Assembly (NCBI RefSeq): GCF_016863275.1
Contig: NZ_BOOO01000017.1
Location: 235,578 to 299,577 of the forward strand
Origin: Planotetraspora mira
Lineage (GTDB): Bacteria; Actinomycetota; Actinomycetes; Streptosporangiales; Streptosporangiaceae
Direction: 5' to 3'
DNA length: 64,000 nucleotides
The notes below the pieces were generated by a model. That model had not been told where the DNA came from, made no database searches, and saw only the letters and a list, made by a program, of their open reading frames with translations. A program made the translations under genes and the position numbers. Shown piece by piece: positions 7,254 to 16,612 of this stretch (positions within the stretch are counted from its first letter, which is position 1; each line of letters starts with the position of its first letter).

Positions 7254-9512
7254 GTGGCCAGTGGTCCGTTCTTCGATGCCCTGCGGGCGGTCGGTGAATT
7301 CCGCGACGGGAAGCTGAAAGGCGAGCCCGCGAACAGGGAGCTGGCCCGGCGGGCGAAAGTCTCGCCCACCACGATCGGCCATTGGCTGGCCGGCCGGCAT
7401 TTCCCGCAACAATTCGACGCTCTCCGGAACGTCGTCGAGGGGCTCCGTTCCGAGGCCCACCTCCGAGGCGTGCTCGACGACGAGGTGGCGAACCTGCTGA
7501 GCGTCGGCCACTTGCACGATCTGCATGAAGCGGAGGCCCGGCAGCGAGCCGTCCTCACCGGCGAAAAGGTCATAGGAGCGCAGGCCCGTTCCATCCTCGA
7601 CGGACAGAGCCGCCGATCCCGTTCGCCGTGGCCGCATGGCGGCCTGCCGGACAAGGACGGAGATCTCGTAGGCCGCGAGCGGGAGATCGGCGAACTCCTG
7701 AGCATGTTGGACCCGGGGACCGGCGGCCCTTCGGTGGCACTCGTCGCCGGGATGGCCGGGGTGGGCAAGAGCGCCCTGGTGACGGAGGTGGCGCACACGG
7801 CCGTGGGGAACGGCTGGTTCCCCGGCGGAGTGCTGTTCGTGGACCTGTGCGGCTATGACCCCGACGAGTCGATGGACGGCGACGAGGCCGTCCGTACGGT
7901 GCTGCGCGACCTCGACGTGCCCGAGCCGGACATGCATCCCACCGCGAAGGCACGCCAGGCGCAGTATCGCTCGCGGCTGGCCGAGCGCGGCGGCCCCGTG
8001 CTCGTCGTCCTGGACGGCGCATCCGCCGACAGACAGGTCCTGCCGCTGCTCCCCGGGCCGGGGGGCCACCGGGTGCTGGTGACATCCCGGCACACGCTCG
8101 ACAATCCGCGCAACGCCCTGCGCGTCGATCTCGACGTGCTGACCACCGCGGCCGCGGTGGAGGTCCTCGGCGTACCCGGCGCAGGCGACCCGGAGCAGGA
8201 GCGCCGGTTGGCCGAGCTCTGCGGGCACCTGCCGCTCGCCCTTCAGATCGTGGCGGCGTTGTTGAGGTTCGACCGGTCCCGCCCTCTGGCCGACCTGGCA
8301 CGGCAACTCGCCGACCAGCACCAGCGCCTGGACACCCTGGAGTACCACGATTCCCAGGTGCGCGGCGTCCGAGCGGCTCTCGCGTTGTCCTACGCGAAGC
8401 TGACGGACGCGCAGAAACGACTGCTGCGCCTGCTGGCGTTCAACCCCCGCCATTCGGTCGGCGAGATGAGACGGCTCATCCCCGTCAACCCCTATGTGTC
8501 CACCCCGGCGGTCGTGGCGTTGGCGGCCGCCCCGCATTCAGAGGTCCGGGAAACGCTGCTCGCGCTCACGAGAGCGCATTTGCTCCAGCATGTGGTGCGG
8601 GATCGTTCCTTGGAACGGGAGCACTGGCGCTTGCACGACCTGGTGCAACTGTTCGCAAGAGAACAGGACATGGCGGGGGACGAACCAGGCGAAGCCATCC
8701 TGCGACTCGGACGGTACTTCCTGTCCCATGAGTCCGTACGCGACATCAGGGTCCATGCCCTGAGCGACGGCGGTGCCGCGATCCACGTCGAATGGGTGGA
8801 CGAACTGGGCGACTACGCGATCTCCGGCGACCTACCCGCCGACCACGTTCCGCCAGGCTTCGAGTGGAACGCGGAACACCGCGTATGGGTCGACCAGGAC
8901 GGAGCCACCGCGTTGCGCAAAGCATGGGCGATAGCGGAGGCCAAGGCGATCGGCGACCGGCAGGCCGAAGGCGTCGCCCTCGCCGAGTATGGGGTCGTGG
9001 CCCTCCAGGAGGGAGAACTGGCCACGGCCGTCGACGCCCTCCAACGATCGGTCAAGGCCCTGGCGGATGCCTGTGACCAAAGTGGCGTACGAGACCGAGC
9101 CCTGATCGACCTCGCCATCGCCTTGGCGGCCGGCGGGCGATGGGAAGAGACTCAGATGCCCGTCCTCGCGATCGTCACGTCATCCGAGAAGACCGATGAA
9201 CTGCGCGACCGCGCCGAGGCCGTCATCCAGGAGACCGGCGACCGCCACACCCAGGGCGCGATCCGGGCGGGCCTGGCGAACATACTGAGAATGAAGCGGC
9301 GTCCCGAGGAGGCCATCCACGGGCTGCACAAGGCCGCCGCCGTCTTCCGCGAGATCGCCGACCGGCACTGCTGGGGCTACACCCTGGCCAATCTCGGCTG
9401 GGCACTGCACGAGACCTCCCGCCACCAGATCGCCGAGGACTACCTGCGGCAGGCGGACAGGATCCTCAAGGAATGCGGCGGGCAGGCGTCAGCACGAGTC
9501 CTGCGCCTCTGA
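7254..9512 (+). CDS. HTH / NB-ARC / TPR regulator
   Basis: 752 aa. The N-terminus (about residues 25-60) looks like an XRE-type helix-turn-helix (LARRAKVSPTTIGHWLAG). A P-loop ATPase of NB-ARC/STAND type follows, with GMAGVGKS at about 166-173 and Walker B-like VLVVLDGA. A helical part comes next, then C-terminal tetratricopeptide-like repeats (about 560-750). In this family nucleotide and ligand sensing by NB-ARC/TPR controls DNA binding. The start is GTG 7254, with AGGAG five bases upstream. The upstream in-frame extension has no ribosome site. It lies 160 bases before the micropeptide-exporter unit on the same strand, making it the natural candidate regulator of that unit (inference). Confidence 0.88.
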   Translation: MASGPFFDALRAVGEFRDGKLKGEPANRELARRAKVSPTTIGHWLAGRHFPQQFDALRNVVEGLRSEAHLRGVLDDEVANLLSVGHLHDLHEAEARQRAVLTGEKVIGAQARSILDGQSRRSRSPWPHGGLPDKDGDLVGREREIGELLSMLDPGTGGPSVALVAGMAGVGKSALVTEVAHTAVGNGWFPGGVLFVDLCGYDPDESMDGDEAVRTVLRDLDVPEPDMHPTAKARQAQYRSRLAERGGPVLVVLDGASADRQVLPLLPGPGGHRVLVTSRHTLDNPRNALRVDLDVLTTAAAVEVLGVPGAGDPEQERRLAELCGHLPLALQIVAALLRFDRSRPLADLARQLADQHQRLDTLEYHDSQVRGVRAALALSYAKLTDAQKRLLRLLAFNPRHSVGEMRRLIPVNPYVSTPAVVALAAAPHSEVRETLLALTRAHLLQHVVRDRSLEREHWRLHDLVQLFAREQDMAGDEPGEAILRLGRYFLSHESVRDIRVHALSDGGAAIHVEWVDELGDYAISGDLPADHVPPGFEWNAEHRVWVDQDGATALRKAWAIAEAKAIGDRQAEGVALAEYGVVALQEGELATAVDALQRSVKALADACDQSGVRDRALIDLAIALAAGGRWEETQMPVLAIVTSSEKTDELRDRAEAVIQETGDRHTQGAIRAGLANILRMKRRPEEAIHGLHKAAAVFREIADRHCWGYTLANLGWALHETSRHQIAEDYLRQADRILKECGGQASARVLRL

Positions 9513-9674
9513 GCAGCATCACCGACGGCTGCCGACCCGGCGCCCGCTCCAGGCGGCTGACCTGCGTCAACCGGCCACACGTGTCCTCACCCGCACCCCC
9601 ACGGGTGATTTATGCCCGAATGGGGTTACTGTCGGAATTAGACCCACCTGAGGAACCGACCAAGGGAGGGATCG

Positions 9675-9794
9675 ATGGGTATCGGAAAGATCTTCCCAAT
9701 GAACCTCGGCTCATCTGATTCAGAGAGCTGGGGCTGTTGCAGGCGACGTCGGCGGCGGCGCTGGCGTCGTTGGCGCAGGCGCTGGTGGTGGTGA
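9675..9794 (+). CDS. 39-aa Arg/Trp-rich micropeptide (candidate secreted peptide or leader)
   Basis: ATG 9675 sits behind AAGGGAGGG with good spacing. The product has an ordinary front (MGIGKIFPMNLGSSDSESWG), then two cysteines (C21, C22), seven consecutive arginines (23-29), and an ending of Trp-Arg-Arg-Trp-Arg-Arg-Arg-Trp-Trp-Trp. The seven Arg codons use five different synonyms (AGG, CGA, CGT, CGG, CGC), so the run is not a simple DNA repeat. The TGA stop overlaps a GTG that opens the following ABC exporter frame. I do not recognise the family. It could be a cationic Trp-rich peptide exported by the next gene product, or a leader whose translation tunes that gene. No peptide-modifying enzyme lies beside it. 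Confidence 0.72.
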   Translation: MGIGKIFPMNLGSSDSESWGCCRRRRRRRWRRWRRRWWW

Positions 9795-11620
9795 GCACAC
9801 CGGCACGACCGGATAGGAGCCGGCGGGTCACCCGTCGGCTCCCTTCCTTCACACGTTCTCCGGAAGACCCGCCAGGCGCGCACGCCCTTTCCGTCGCGCC
9901 CTTCGTGTCCATCCGTACGAGTTTTCGGCGGTTCTGGCCTTACACCCATGGCCTGCGCTGGCTGCTGGCCGTGAGCGTCGCCGCGGCGATCCTGGCCGCG
10001 GCCTGCGAGGTCGCCGCGATCCGGCTCTTCGGGCTCATCACCGACGAGGTCCTCAGCCGCCAGGACCTCGGCGCGTTCTGGACGCCCGCGCTGGCCTGGC
10101 TCGGCCTCGCGGCCGTCGCCGGCGTGGCGTCGTTCGCCGGCGCCTACGGCGCGGCCGTCGTCGGGGAGCGCTTCCTGCTGCGACTGCGCGACAACGTGTT
10201 CGAACATCTCCAGACGCTGACTCCCGACTTCTTCGAGAACCGCCGACTCGGCGACCTGATGGCCCGGCTGACCGACGACATCGAGGCCATCGAGGAACTC
10301 GTGGCCTCCGGCCTGATCCGGCTGATCACTGCTTTGATCAGCGCGGTCTTCTTCGCCGCCGCCGCCATCTACATCAGGTGGGACCTCGCGCTGGTGACAT
10401 TCGCGCTGGTGCCGGCGTTCCTCCTGATGGCCAAGGTGTTCGCGGCGCGCTTCAGGCATGCGGCCGCGCGTGAGCGCTACAGCAACGCCCTCATGAACAG
10501 CACCATCGAGGAGGCCCTGTCGAACCAGTCGCTCGTGCAGGCCTACAACCGCCAGGACGCCGAGGCCCGGCGCCTTCACGAGGCCGGCCGTGGGTGGCTG
10601 CTCGCCAATCTCTCTCAGGCGCGGTTGTCCTCCCTGTACGGCCCCGCCGCGCAGGTGATCGAGACCTGCTGCCTGCTCGTGATCATCGGCGTCGGGGCGT
10701 GGGAGATCGCTGAGGGCAGACTCACCATCGGCGGACTGCTGGCCTTCGCCGCCTACCTGGCCTACCTGTATCCGGCCGTCCAGCAACTCGGGGAGATCGC
10801 GCTCACCGTCTCGGAGGCCGCCGCGGGCTCCGACCGCATCATGGAGGTGCTTCGGGCCCGTCCCGCCGTCAGCGACCGGCGTGACGCCCACCTCATCGCG
10901 CCCCGTTCCCGGGGCCACGTCGAGTTCCTCGACGTCTACTTCACCTATCCCACCAGGACCCGCCCGACGCTGAGCGGGCTGTCGTTCAGCGCACTGCCCG
11001 GCGAGCTGATCGTGTGCACCGGCCCGAGCGGGGCGGGCAAGTCGACCGTCGCCAAACTGCTGATGCGGTTCTACGACCCCACCGCGGGGCGCATCCTGCT
11101 CGACGGCGAGGACATCCGCGATCTGCCGCGCCATGTGCTGCGCGACCGCATCACCCTTCTCCAGCAGGAGAACCTGCTTTTCTCCGGAACCGCGCGCGAC
11201 AACATCGCCTACGGCCGGCCCGGAGCGGGCCAGGCCGAGATCGTGGAGGCCGCGGTCGCGGCCGGCGCGCACGACTTCATCCGGGCGCTGCCGCTCGGCT
11301 ACGACACGCCCATCGGTCAGCGGGGGCGGCTGCTGTCCGGCGGCCAGCGGCAGCGGATCGCCATCGCCCGCGCGCTCCTGCGGGACGCTCCCGTGCTGGT
11401 CCTCGACGAGCCGATGACCGGGCTGGACGAGCCGACGGCGTTGAGGATCATGGAACCGCTCCGCAGGCTGATGGCCGGGCGCACCACCATCCTCATCACC
11501 CACGACCTCCGTCTCGTGCCGCAGGCGGCCGAGAAGGTGGTGCTCGAACCCGGCCGAGACTCCGGACGAATCCGGCTCCGGATGTCCCGGCGTCAGGGCG
11601 CGACACTGCGCGGTGCGTGA
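9791..11620 (+). CDS. ABC exporter (fused membrane and ATPase domains)
   Basis: 609 aa from GTG 9791, which overlaps the micropeptide TGA. A later GTG at 9905 would remove 38 non-conserved residues and is the main alternative. An exporter-type six-helix domain is followed by the ATPase, with Walker A GPSGAGKST near residue 411, Q-loop LLQQENLLFSGTARDNIAYG, signature LSGGQRQR near 515 and Walker B VLVLDEPMTGLD. There is no C39 peptidase domain, so it would not cleave a leader itself. Homodimeric half-transporters of this kind export lipids, peptides or drugs. The tight link to the 39-aa peptide suggests that peptide as cargo or as translational regulator. Confidence 0.93.
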   Translation: MSTPARPDRSRRVTRRLPSFTRSPEDPPGAHALSVAPFVSIRTSFRRFWPYTHGLRWLLAVSVAAAILAAACEVAAIRLFGLITDEVLSRQDLGAFWTPALAWLGLAAVAGVASFAGAYGAAVVGERFLLRLRDNVFEHLQTLTPDFFENRRLGDLMARLTDDIEAIEELVASGLIRLITALISAVFFAAAAIYIRWDLALVTFALVPAFLLMAKVFAARFRHAAARERYSNALMNSTIEEALSNQSLVQAYNRQDAEARRLHEAGRGWLLANLSQARLSSLYGPAAQVIETCCLLVIIGVGAWEIAEGRLTIGGLLAFAAYLAYLYPAVQQLGEIALTVSEAAAGSDRIMEVLRARPAVSDRRDAHLIAPRSRGHVEFLDVYFTYPTRTRPTLSGLSFSALPGELIVCTGPSGAGKSTVAKLLMRFYDPTAGRILLDGEDIRDLPRHVLRDRITLLQQENLLFSGTARDNIAYGRPGAGQAEIVEAAVAAGAHDFIRALPLGYDTPIGQRGRLLSGGQRQRIAIARALLRDAPVLVLDEPMTGLDEPTALRIMEPLRRLMAGRTTILITHDLRLVPQAAEKVVLEPGRDSGRIRLRMSRRQGATLRGA

Positions 11621-11639
11621 GCCTGCCGCCGGGACGGTC

Positions 11640-13124
11640 CTAGCGTCGATCCTTCAGTGACTTCGGTGGTGTGGTCCGCGAGTCCAGCCAGGCGTCGATG
11701 AACGCGGTGAAGTCCTGGCCGGTCTGCTCGTTGACGAAGGCGGTGAACGAGGCCCGGGTCTGCTGGGTGTTCCGGTGGTCCTGCGCCCAGGCACGGGCGA
11801 GCGCGAAGAACTTCTTGTCGCCCAGCGTGTTGTTCAATTGACGGAGCATCGCCGCCGCGCAGATGTAGACGTTGCTCGCGGCGAACTCCGACGGCCTGGG
11901 GTGACCGGGCGGGCCGAACTCCTTACGCAGAGCGGCGTCGGACTGCCGGAACCAGGCGTCGAGGGAGGCGTGCGGGATCTTGTCCCGTTCGCTCTGGTAG
12001 AGGAACTGGGCGTACGTCGCCCAGCCCTCGTTCAGCCACACGTCCGTCCAGTCGGCCGGGGTGACGGTGTCGCCGAACCAGTGGTGGGAGTACTCGTGCA
12101 GGACGTCCAGTTCCAATCCGTCCGCCCCTTCCTTGGCCACGGCGGACCCCAGTGTGATCATCTGCTGGGTCTCCATCCCGGAGTCGGAGTCCACCATGAC
12201 GATGCCGCCGCTGGGGAAGGGATAGGGGCCGAATTTCTTCTCCAGCCATGCCAGGTACTTCGGAGACTTCTTCAGAACGGGGACGGCGTCCTTGTCGCGC
12301 GGCAGGTACCAGTAGGTCAGCGGAAGCCCGTGCGGGCCTTTCGCAACGACCTTCTTGTACTTCCCGACGGCGAGCGTGGTCAGGTAGGACGCCACCGGAT
12401 CGGTGCTCTGGTAGCGGAAGGTGTCACCGTCCCGCCCCTTGGGGGTGCCGCTGGCGACGCCCGACCAGCCCTTCGGCACCGTCACCGAGATGTCGTACAG
12501 CGCCTCGTCCGACGGCTGGTCGTTCGCGGGATACCAGGTGAAGGCCCCGAACGGCTCCTGCATCGTCCACAGACCGCCGTCCCGGTCGACGGTGAGCCCG
12601 AGCGGATGGGCGTCACTGCGCTTCGACGGCATCGGGGTGGTCATCGGCTTGCCGTGGTAGCCCACGACGAGGGTGAACGGCTTGTCCTCGGTGACGGGGG
12701 TCGCGACGGTGAGCTTCTCCTTGGCCACCTTGCCGGTGGCGGGAGCGTCGTCGACCGTCAGGGAGTCGATTTCGTAGGGCGTGAAGTCGAGGCTGAAGGA
12801 CGCCGCGTCCTTCGTCGGCCGCACCTGCAAAGTCGCCGTGCCGGTCAGGACGCGCTCGGACGGCGACCAGTCGAGCGCCAGGTCGTAGTGCAACACGTCC
12901 AGGGCGTCGGTGCCCCGCTTCGGGTAGATCGGGTCGGCGACGGGCGTGGAGCGCCCGGCGTTCCAGACGGCGTACTCGTCCTCGGCCGCCGTCGGCGACG
13001 CGGTGGCGGACACGATGGGGCGGGGAGCGGGTTCGGACGGGGTGGATGTCTCGGCCGTACAGCCGGTCATGAGCAACACCGGCACGAGCGCGGCATAAAG
13101 GAGGGGGCGATACACGGACGACAA
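11640..13124 (-). CDS. M1-family zinc metallopeptidase lipoprotein
   Basis: 494 aa. A lipobox LMTGC places lipidated Cys22 at the end of the signal peptide, so the protein is anchored outside the membrane. The zinc site is HEYSH (H343, E344, H347) with the third ligand E366 in NEGWATY, the spacing of M1 aminopeptidases. The exopeptidase GxMEN loop is replaced by SGMETQQM, so substrate preference may differ. It lacks the long C-terminal helical domain of full aminopeptidase N. It is downstream of lpdA but separated from it by a terminator-like hairpin, and convergent with the ABC exporter. Confidence 0.92.
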   Translation of the reverse strand: MSSVYRPLLYAALVPVLLMTGCTAETSTPSEPAPRPIVSATASPTAAEDEYAVWNAGRSTPVADPIYPKRGTDALDVLHYDLALDWSPSERVLTGTATLQVRPTKDAASFSLDFTPYEIDSLTVDDAPATGKVAKEKLTVATPVTEDKPFTLVVGYHGKPMTTPMPSKRSDAHPLGLTVDRDGGLWTMQEPFGAFTWYPANDQPSDEALYDISVTVPKGWSGVASGTPKGRDGDTFRYQSTDPVASYLTTLAVGKYKKVVAKGPHGLPLTYWYLPRDKDAVPVLKKSPKYLAWLEKKFGPYPFPSGGIVMVDSDSGMETQQMITLGSAVAKEGADGLELDVLHEYSHHWFGDTVTPADWTDVWLNEGWATYAQFLYQSERDKIPHASLDAWFRQSDAALRKEFGPPGHPRPSEFAASNVYICAAAMLRQLNNTLGDKKFFALARAWAQDHRNTQQTRASFTAFVNEQTGQDFTAFIDAWLDSRTTPPKSLKDRR

Positions 13125-13214
13125 CCGTATAGCGCATGATCACAGCGCGAAACGCGTTATATGCCCTTTCCGAAGATGCCGCGAGAGACCGGCGCGGCGA
13201 CGCACCCGCCGGCG

Positions 13215-13244
13215 GAGAGCCCCCCACCCGGGCGAAGGGCTCTC
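13215..13244 (-). terminator. Hairpin terminator after lpdA
   Basis: Perfect 8-base arms GAGAGCCC and GGGCTCTC flank a 14-base loop, 26 bases beyond the lpdA stop on the minus strand. There is no T-tract, which is common for actinomycete terminators. Confidence 0.6.
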
Positions 13245-13269
13245 TCATCCTCGCGAAAACGGCACGACC

Positions 13270-14670
13270 TCAGAAGTTGATCATGTGTCCGGCCAGCCCG
13301 TGGACGGCCTCCTTGACCGCCTCCCCGAGCGTGGGATGGGCGTGCACGTTGCGCGCCACCTCGTGCACCGTCAGATCCCATTGCTGGGCCAGCGTCAACT
13401 CGGGCAGCAGTTCGGTCACGTCGGGCCCGATCAGGTGCGCACCGATGATCTCGCCGTACGTCGCGTCGCTGAGGATCTTGACGAAGCCGGCGGTGTCGCC
13501 CAGGCCGTGGGCCTTGCCGTTCGCCGTGAACGGGAACTTCGCCACCTTGACGTCGAAGCCGCGCTCGCGCGCCTGAGCCTCGGTGTGGCCGAAGCTCGCG
13601 ATCTGCGGCTGGCAGTAGGTGGCCCGGGGGATCATGACGTAGTCGAGCTCCATCGTCTCGGCGTCCGCGATCGTCTCCGCCGCCACGATGCCCATCGACT
13701 CGGCCGCGTGCGCGAGCATGAGCTTGGCCGTCACGTCTCCGATCGCGAAGATGTGCGGCACGTTCGTACGGCAATGCCCGTCGATGTCGATGGCGCCCCG
13801 GTCGGTCAGGCGTACGCCGGTGTTGTCCAGCCCGTAGCCCTCGACCCGCGGCTGGAAGCCGATGGCCTGCAGCACCTTGTCGGCCTCGAGGGTCTCGGGC
13901 CGCCCGTCGCGCGAGACCGTGACCCTGACCTTGTCGCCGGACTCGTCGATCGCCTCGACCCGGGTCGAGGTCAGCACGTCGATGCCGAGCCGCTTGTAGC
14001 GCCGCGCCAGCTCGGCGGAGACCTCCTCGTCCTCGAGCGGCACGAGGCGGTCGAGGAACTCGACGATCGTCACCTTCACGCCGTAGCCGTTGAGCACGTA
14101 CGCGAACTCGACGCCGATGGCGCCCGCACCCGCGATCACGATGCTCTCGGGCAGCTTCTCGCTGAGGATCTGCTCCTCGTACGTCACGACCCTCTCGCTC
14201 AGGGACGTGCCCGGCAGCAGCCGGGTGGTGGCGCCTGTGGCGATGATGCAGTGGCCGAACGTCACCGTCGTCGTGGTGCCGTCGGCGCCGTCCACGCGCA
14301 GGGTGTTCGGATCGGTGAAGGTGCCCCGGCCGTCGTATTCGGTGATGCCGTTCTTCTTCATCAGGAAGTGCACGCCCTTGACCCGGCCGTCGGCGACCTT
14401 ACGGCTGCGCCGGAAGGCCTCGCCGTAGTCGAAGGTGATCTCACCGTCGACCTGGATGCCGAACGTCTTGGCCTCGCGGGACAGGAGGTTGACGAGCTCG
14501 GCGTTGCGCAGGAGGGCCTTGGAGGGGATGCACCCCACGTTGAGGCACACGCCGCCCCAATAGCGCTCTTCGATGACCGCCGTACGGAGCCCGAGCTGGG
14601 CCGCCCGGATCGCGGCGACGTACCCACCGGGTCCCGCGCCGAGGACCACGACGTCGTAATGATCGCTCAT
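13270..14670 (-). CDS. lpdA: Dihydrolipoyl dehydrogenase (E3)
   Basis: 466 aa flavoprotein that reoxidises dihydrolipoamide for 2-oxoacid dehydrogenase complexes, reducing NAD+. An FAD-binding GAGPGGY is at residues 11-17. The redox-active disulfide is C42 and C47 in [13 protein letters not shown]. The NAD-binding [11 protein letters not shown] and the C-terminal active-site His region [14 protein letters not shown] are present. Length and motifs are full and normal. No E1 or E2 gene is adjacent, so it is probably the shared E3. Confidence 0.96.
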   Translation of the reverse strand: MSDHYDVVVLGAGPGGYVAAIRAAQLGLRTAVIEERYWGGVCLNVGCIPSKALLRNAELVNLLSREAKTFGIQVDGEITFDYGEAFRRSRKVADGRVKGVHFLMKKNGITEYDGRGTFTDPNTLRVDGADGTTTTVTFGHCIIATGATTRLLPGTSLSERVVTYEEQILSEKLPESIVIAGAGAIGVEFAYVLNGYGVKVTIVEFLDRLVPLEDEEVSAELARRYKRLGIDVLTSTRVEAIDESGDKVRVTVSRDGRPETLEADKVLQAIGFQPRVEGYGLDNTGVRLTDRGAIDIDGHCRTNVPHIFAIGDVTAKLMLAHAAESMGIVAAETIADAETMELDYVMIPRATYCQPQIASFGHTEAQARERGFDVKVAKFPFTANGKAHGLGDTAGFVKILSDATYGEIIGAHLIGPDVTELLPELTLAQQWDLTVHEVARNVHAHPTLGEAVKEAVHGLAGHMINF

Positions 14671-14947
14671 GCCCGGACCCTACGCTTCTCCGTCCCTCGC
14701 ACGGCGGCGGGGGTCCCACCGACGGCTCATCTCTTCAGCTCCATGGATGGCCATTTATGGCAGGCTTTAATCTGAAATATCACCTCTCACACCAAAAGCG
14801 TGTTTGATGGCACTTTTCATCACCTCCTCGCCTGGCAGCGAGTGCCGCGTGACCCCCCGCGGGTCCGGAACCGGCCTCGATCACGATGATCAGCGACATG
14901 CGTGTGGACCGGCGGCGTGGAGACCGGCGAAGACGGACGAGGACACG

Positions 14948-15751
14948 ATGGGCACCTTTCAGAAAGCGACCGCGGTGGTCCGGCGCGGAGACGTCCACGA
15001 GACCGACTTGGACCCCCAGTGGAGCGTGGCCGGGAAGTTGCACGGCGGCTACCTGCTCGCGGTGATGAGCCGCGCGGCCTGTGACGGCTCGGCCGAGGAT
15101 CATCCGCATCCGAGCGCGGTGAGCGGGTCCTTCGTCAGCGCGCCCTCGCCGGGTCCCGCCGAGATCCGCGTCGAGCCCCTGCGGACCGGGCGGAGCACCG
15201 CCCAGGTGCGGGCTCGGCTGACCCAGGGCGGTGCCGTACGCGTCGAGGCGTTGATCACACTGGAACGCCTGGAGGAGGCCCCCTCCCGGTGGTCGGGACT
15301 GGAGCCGGTCGATCTTCCCGCGGAGCGCGAATGCCCGCGCACCCCGCCCGAGGCGCCTGGCGGCGCCTTCCCTGTGCCGCTCATGGAGGTGATCGAGCAG
15401 CGACTGGACCCCGGCCGCCTCGGTTTCCTGTCCGGTGCGCCGTCCCGCCGAGGCGTCATCGCGGGCTGGCAGCGCCTCGCCGACGGCTCCGACTGGGACC
15501 CGCTCTCGCTGCTCGTCGCCCTCGACCCCGTCCCGTCGGTCAACTTCGACCTGGACCTGCCGGGCCGGACTCCCACCATTCAACTGAGCGCCTACATCCG
15601 GCGCGTCCCCGCGCCCGGGCCGCTCCGCGTCCGCACGCACACCGCCGATGTCACGAACGGGCGGATGGACGAGACCACGTATGTCTGGGACGGCAAGGAC
15701 CGCCTGGTCGCACAGGCCACTCAGCTGGCGGCGATCCGCATGCCGATGTGA
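14948..15751 (+). CDS. Acyl-CoA thioesterase-like double hot-dog protein
   Basis: 267 aa. The N-terminal half has the hot-dog core WSVAGKLHGGYLLAVMSRAA, and the C-terminal half a second hot-dog with SVNFDLDLPGR and TSYVWD-like features, as in TesB-type or 4HBT_3 thioesterase family proteins. It probably hydrolyses acyl-CoA thioesters; the acyl chain is not predictable. I chose ATG 14948 behind GAGG; the longer frame opening at 14804 lacks a ribosome site. The SDR gene follows 34 bases later, suggesting a two-gene operon. Confidence 0.85.
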   Translation: MGTFQKATAVVRRGDVHETDLDPQWSVAGKLHGGYLLAVMSRAACDGSAEDHPHPSAVSGSFVSAPSPGPAEIRVEPLRTGRSTAQVRARLTQGGAVRVEALITLERLEEAPSRWSGLEPVDLPAERECPRTPPEAPGGAFPVPLMEVIEQRLDPGRLGFLSGAPSRRGVIAGWQRLADGSDWDPLSLLVALDPVPSVNFDLDLPGRTPTIQLSAYIRRVPAPGPLRVRTHTADVTNGRMDETTYVWDGKDRLVAQATQLAAIRMPM

Positions 15752-15785
15752 GCGGACCCCGTCGGCAGGAAGAGAGGTGGAAGGG

Positions 15786-16541
15786 ATGACCTCCATCAAG
15801 GGAGCCGCCGTGCTGGTCACCGGCGGGCAGCGGGGCCTGGGTGAGGCGTTCGTCGCCGAATTCCTGGATCTCGGCGCCGCGAAGGTGTACGCCACCGCGC
15901 GCGACCCCGCGCCGGCCGGCGACGCCCGAATCGAGGCGGTGGCCCTGGACGTCAGGGACGAGGCGGCGGTCGCCGATCTCGCCCGCCATGCGCGCGACGT
16001 CTCGATCGTGGTCAACAACGCCGGGGTTCCCGCCAGGGAACCGATCGTGAAAGAGTCCGTCGCGAACGTCCAGGCCGTGTTCGACATCAACGTCTTCGGC
16101 CCGTTGCGCGTCGCTCATCATTTCGCACCGGTCCTGGCCGCGAATGGCGGCGGAGCGATGGTGAACATCCATTCCGCGCTGTCGTGGGCCGCGGGCGCGG
16201 GGGCGTACGGCGCGTCGAAGGCGGCGCTGTGGTCGGTGACCAACGCGCTGCGCGTCGAACTGGCCGGGCAGGGCACCCAGGTCCTGGGCGTCCATCTGGG
16301 CTACACCGACACCGGAATGACGGGCGACCTCAAGGTGATCAAGAACGATCCGCGGCGTGTCGCGCGCGATGTCCTGATCGCCCTGAACGAGGGAGAGACC
16401 GAGGTCCTGGTCGATGACGTGAGCCGGCGGTTCAAGGCCGCGCTCTCCGGCCCCGTCGAGGGATTGTCCTGGACCATCCGCGACGGCGAGGTCATCGTCG
16501 GTGACCCGGCCCGCACCGCCTCGGACCACCACAACACGTAG
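15786..16541 (+). CDS. Short-chain dehydrogenase/reductase (SDR)
   Basis: 251 aa classical SDR. The cofactor loop TGGQRGLG is near residues 12-19, NNAGV marks the structural motif, and the catalytic Tyr-x3-Lys is YGASK, preceded by the serine in INIHSALS-type context. ATG 15786 follows AGAGAGG and GGAAGGG. It is 34 bases after the thioesterase gene, so the pair may act on the same acyl or hydroxy-acyl substrate. Substrate unknown. Confidence 0.92.
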   Translation: MTSIKGAAVLVTGGQRGLGEAFVAEFLDLGAAKVYATARDPAPAGDARIEAVALDVRDEAAVADLARHARDVSIVVNNAGVPAREPIVKESVANVQAVFDINVFGPLRVAHHFAPVLAANGGGAMVNIHSALSWAAGAGAYGASKAALWSVTNALRVELAGQGTQVLGVHLGYTDTGMTGDLKVIKNDPRRVARDVLIALNEGETEVLVDDVSRRFKAALSGPVEGLSWTIRDGEVIVGDPARTASDHHNT

Positions 16542-16600
16542 CCGCGTCGCAGGGCGGCACTGCCGGCTTTGAACGGGTAGGCCCGGCCAGGCTTCGATTC

Positions 16601-16606
16601 TATTGT
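16601..16606 (+). promoter_or_regulatory. -10 element for probable leaderless mRNA
   Basis: TATTGT (TANNNT pattern) ends six bases before ATG 16613. That spacing would start the transcript at or next to the start codon, a common arrangement in actinobacteria. No convincing -35 box is visible. Confidence 0.4.
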
Positions 16607-16612
16607 CGGGGC

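Noticed and set aside
7074..8537. Long minus-strand frame joined to the small membrane protein
   Set aside because: The part over the NB-ARC gene is antisense shadow; only the last 61 codons look like a protein and have a ribosome site.
14960..16090. Long minus-strand frame over the thioesterase and SDR genes
   Set aside because: Both sense genes have strong family motifs and ribosome sites; the antisense frame has none.
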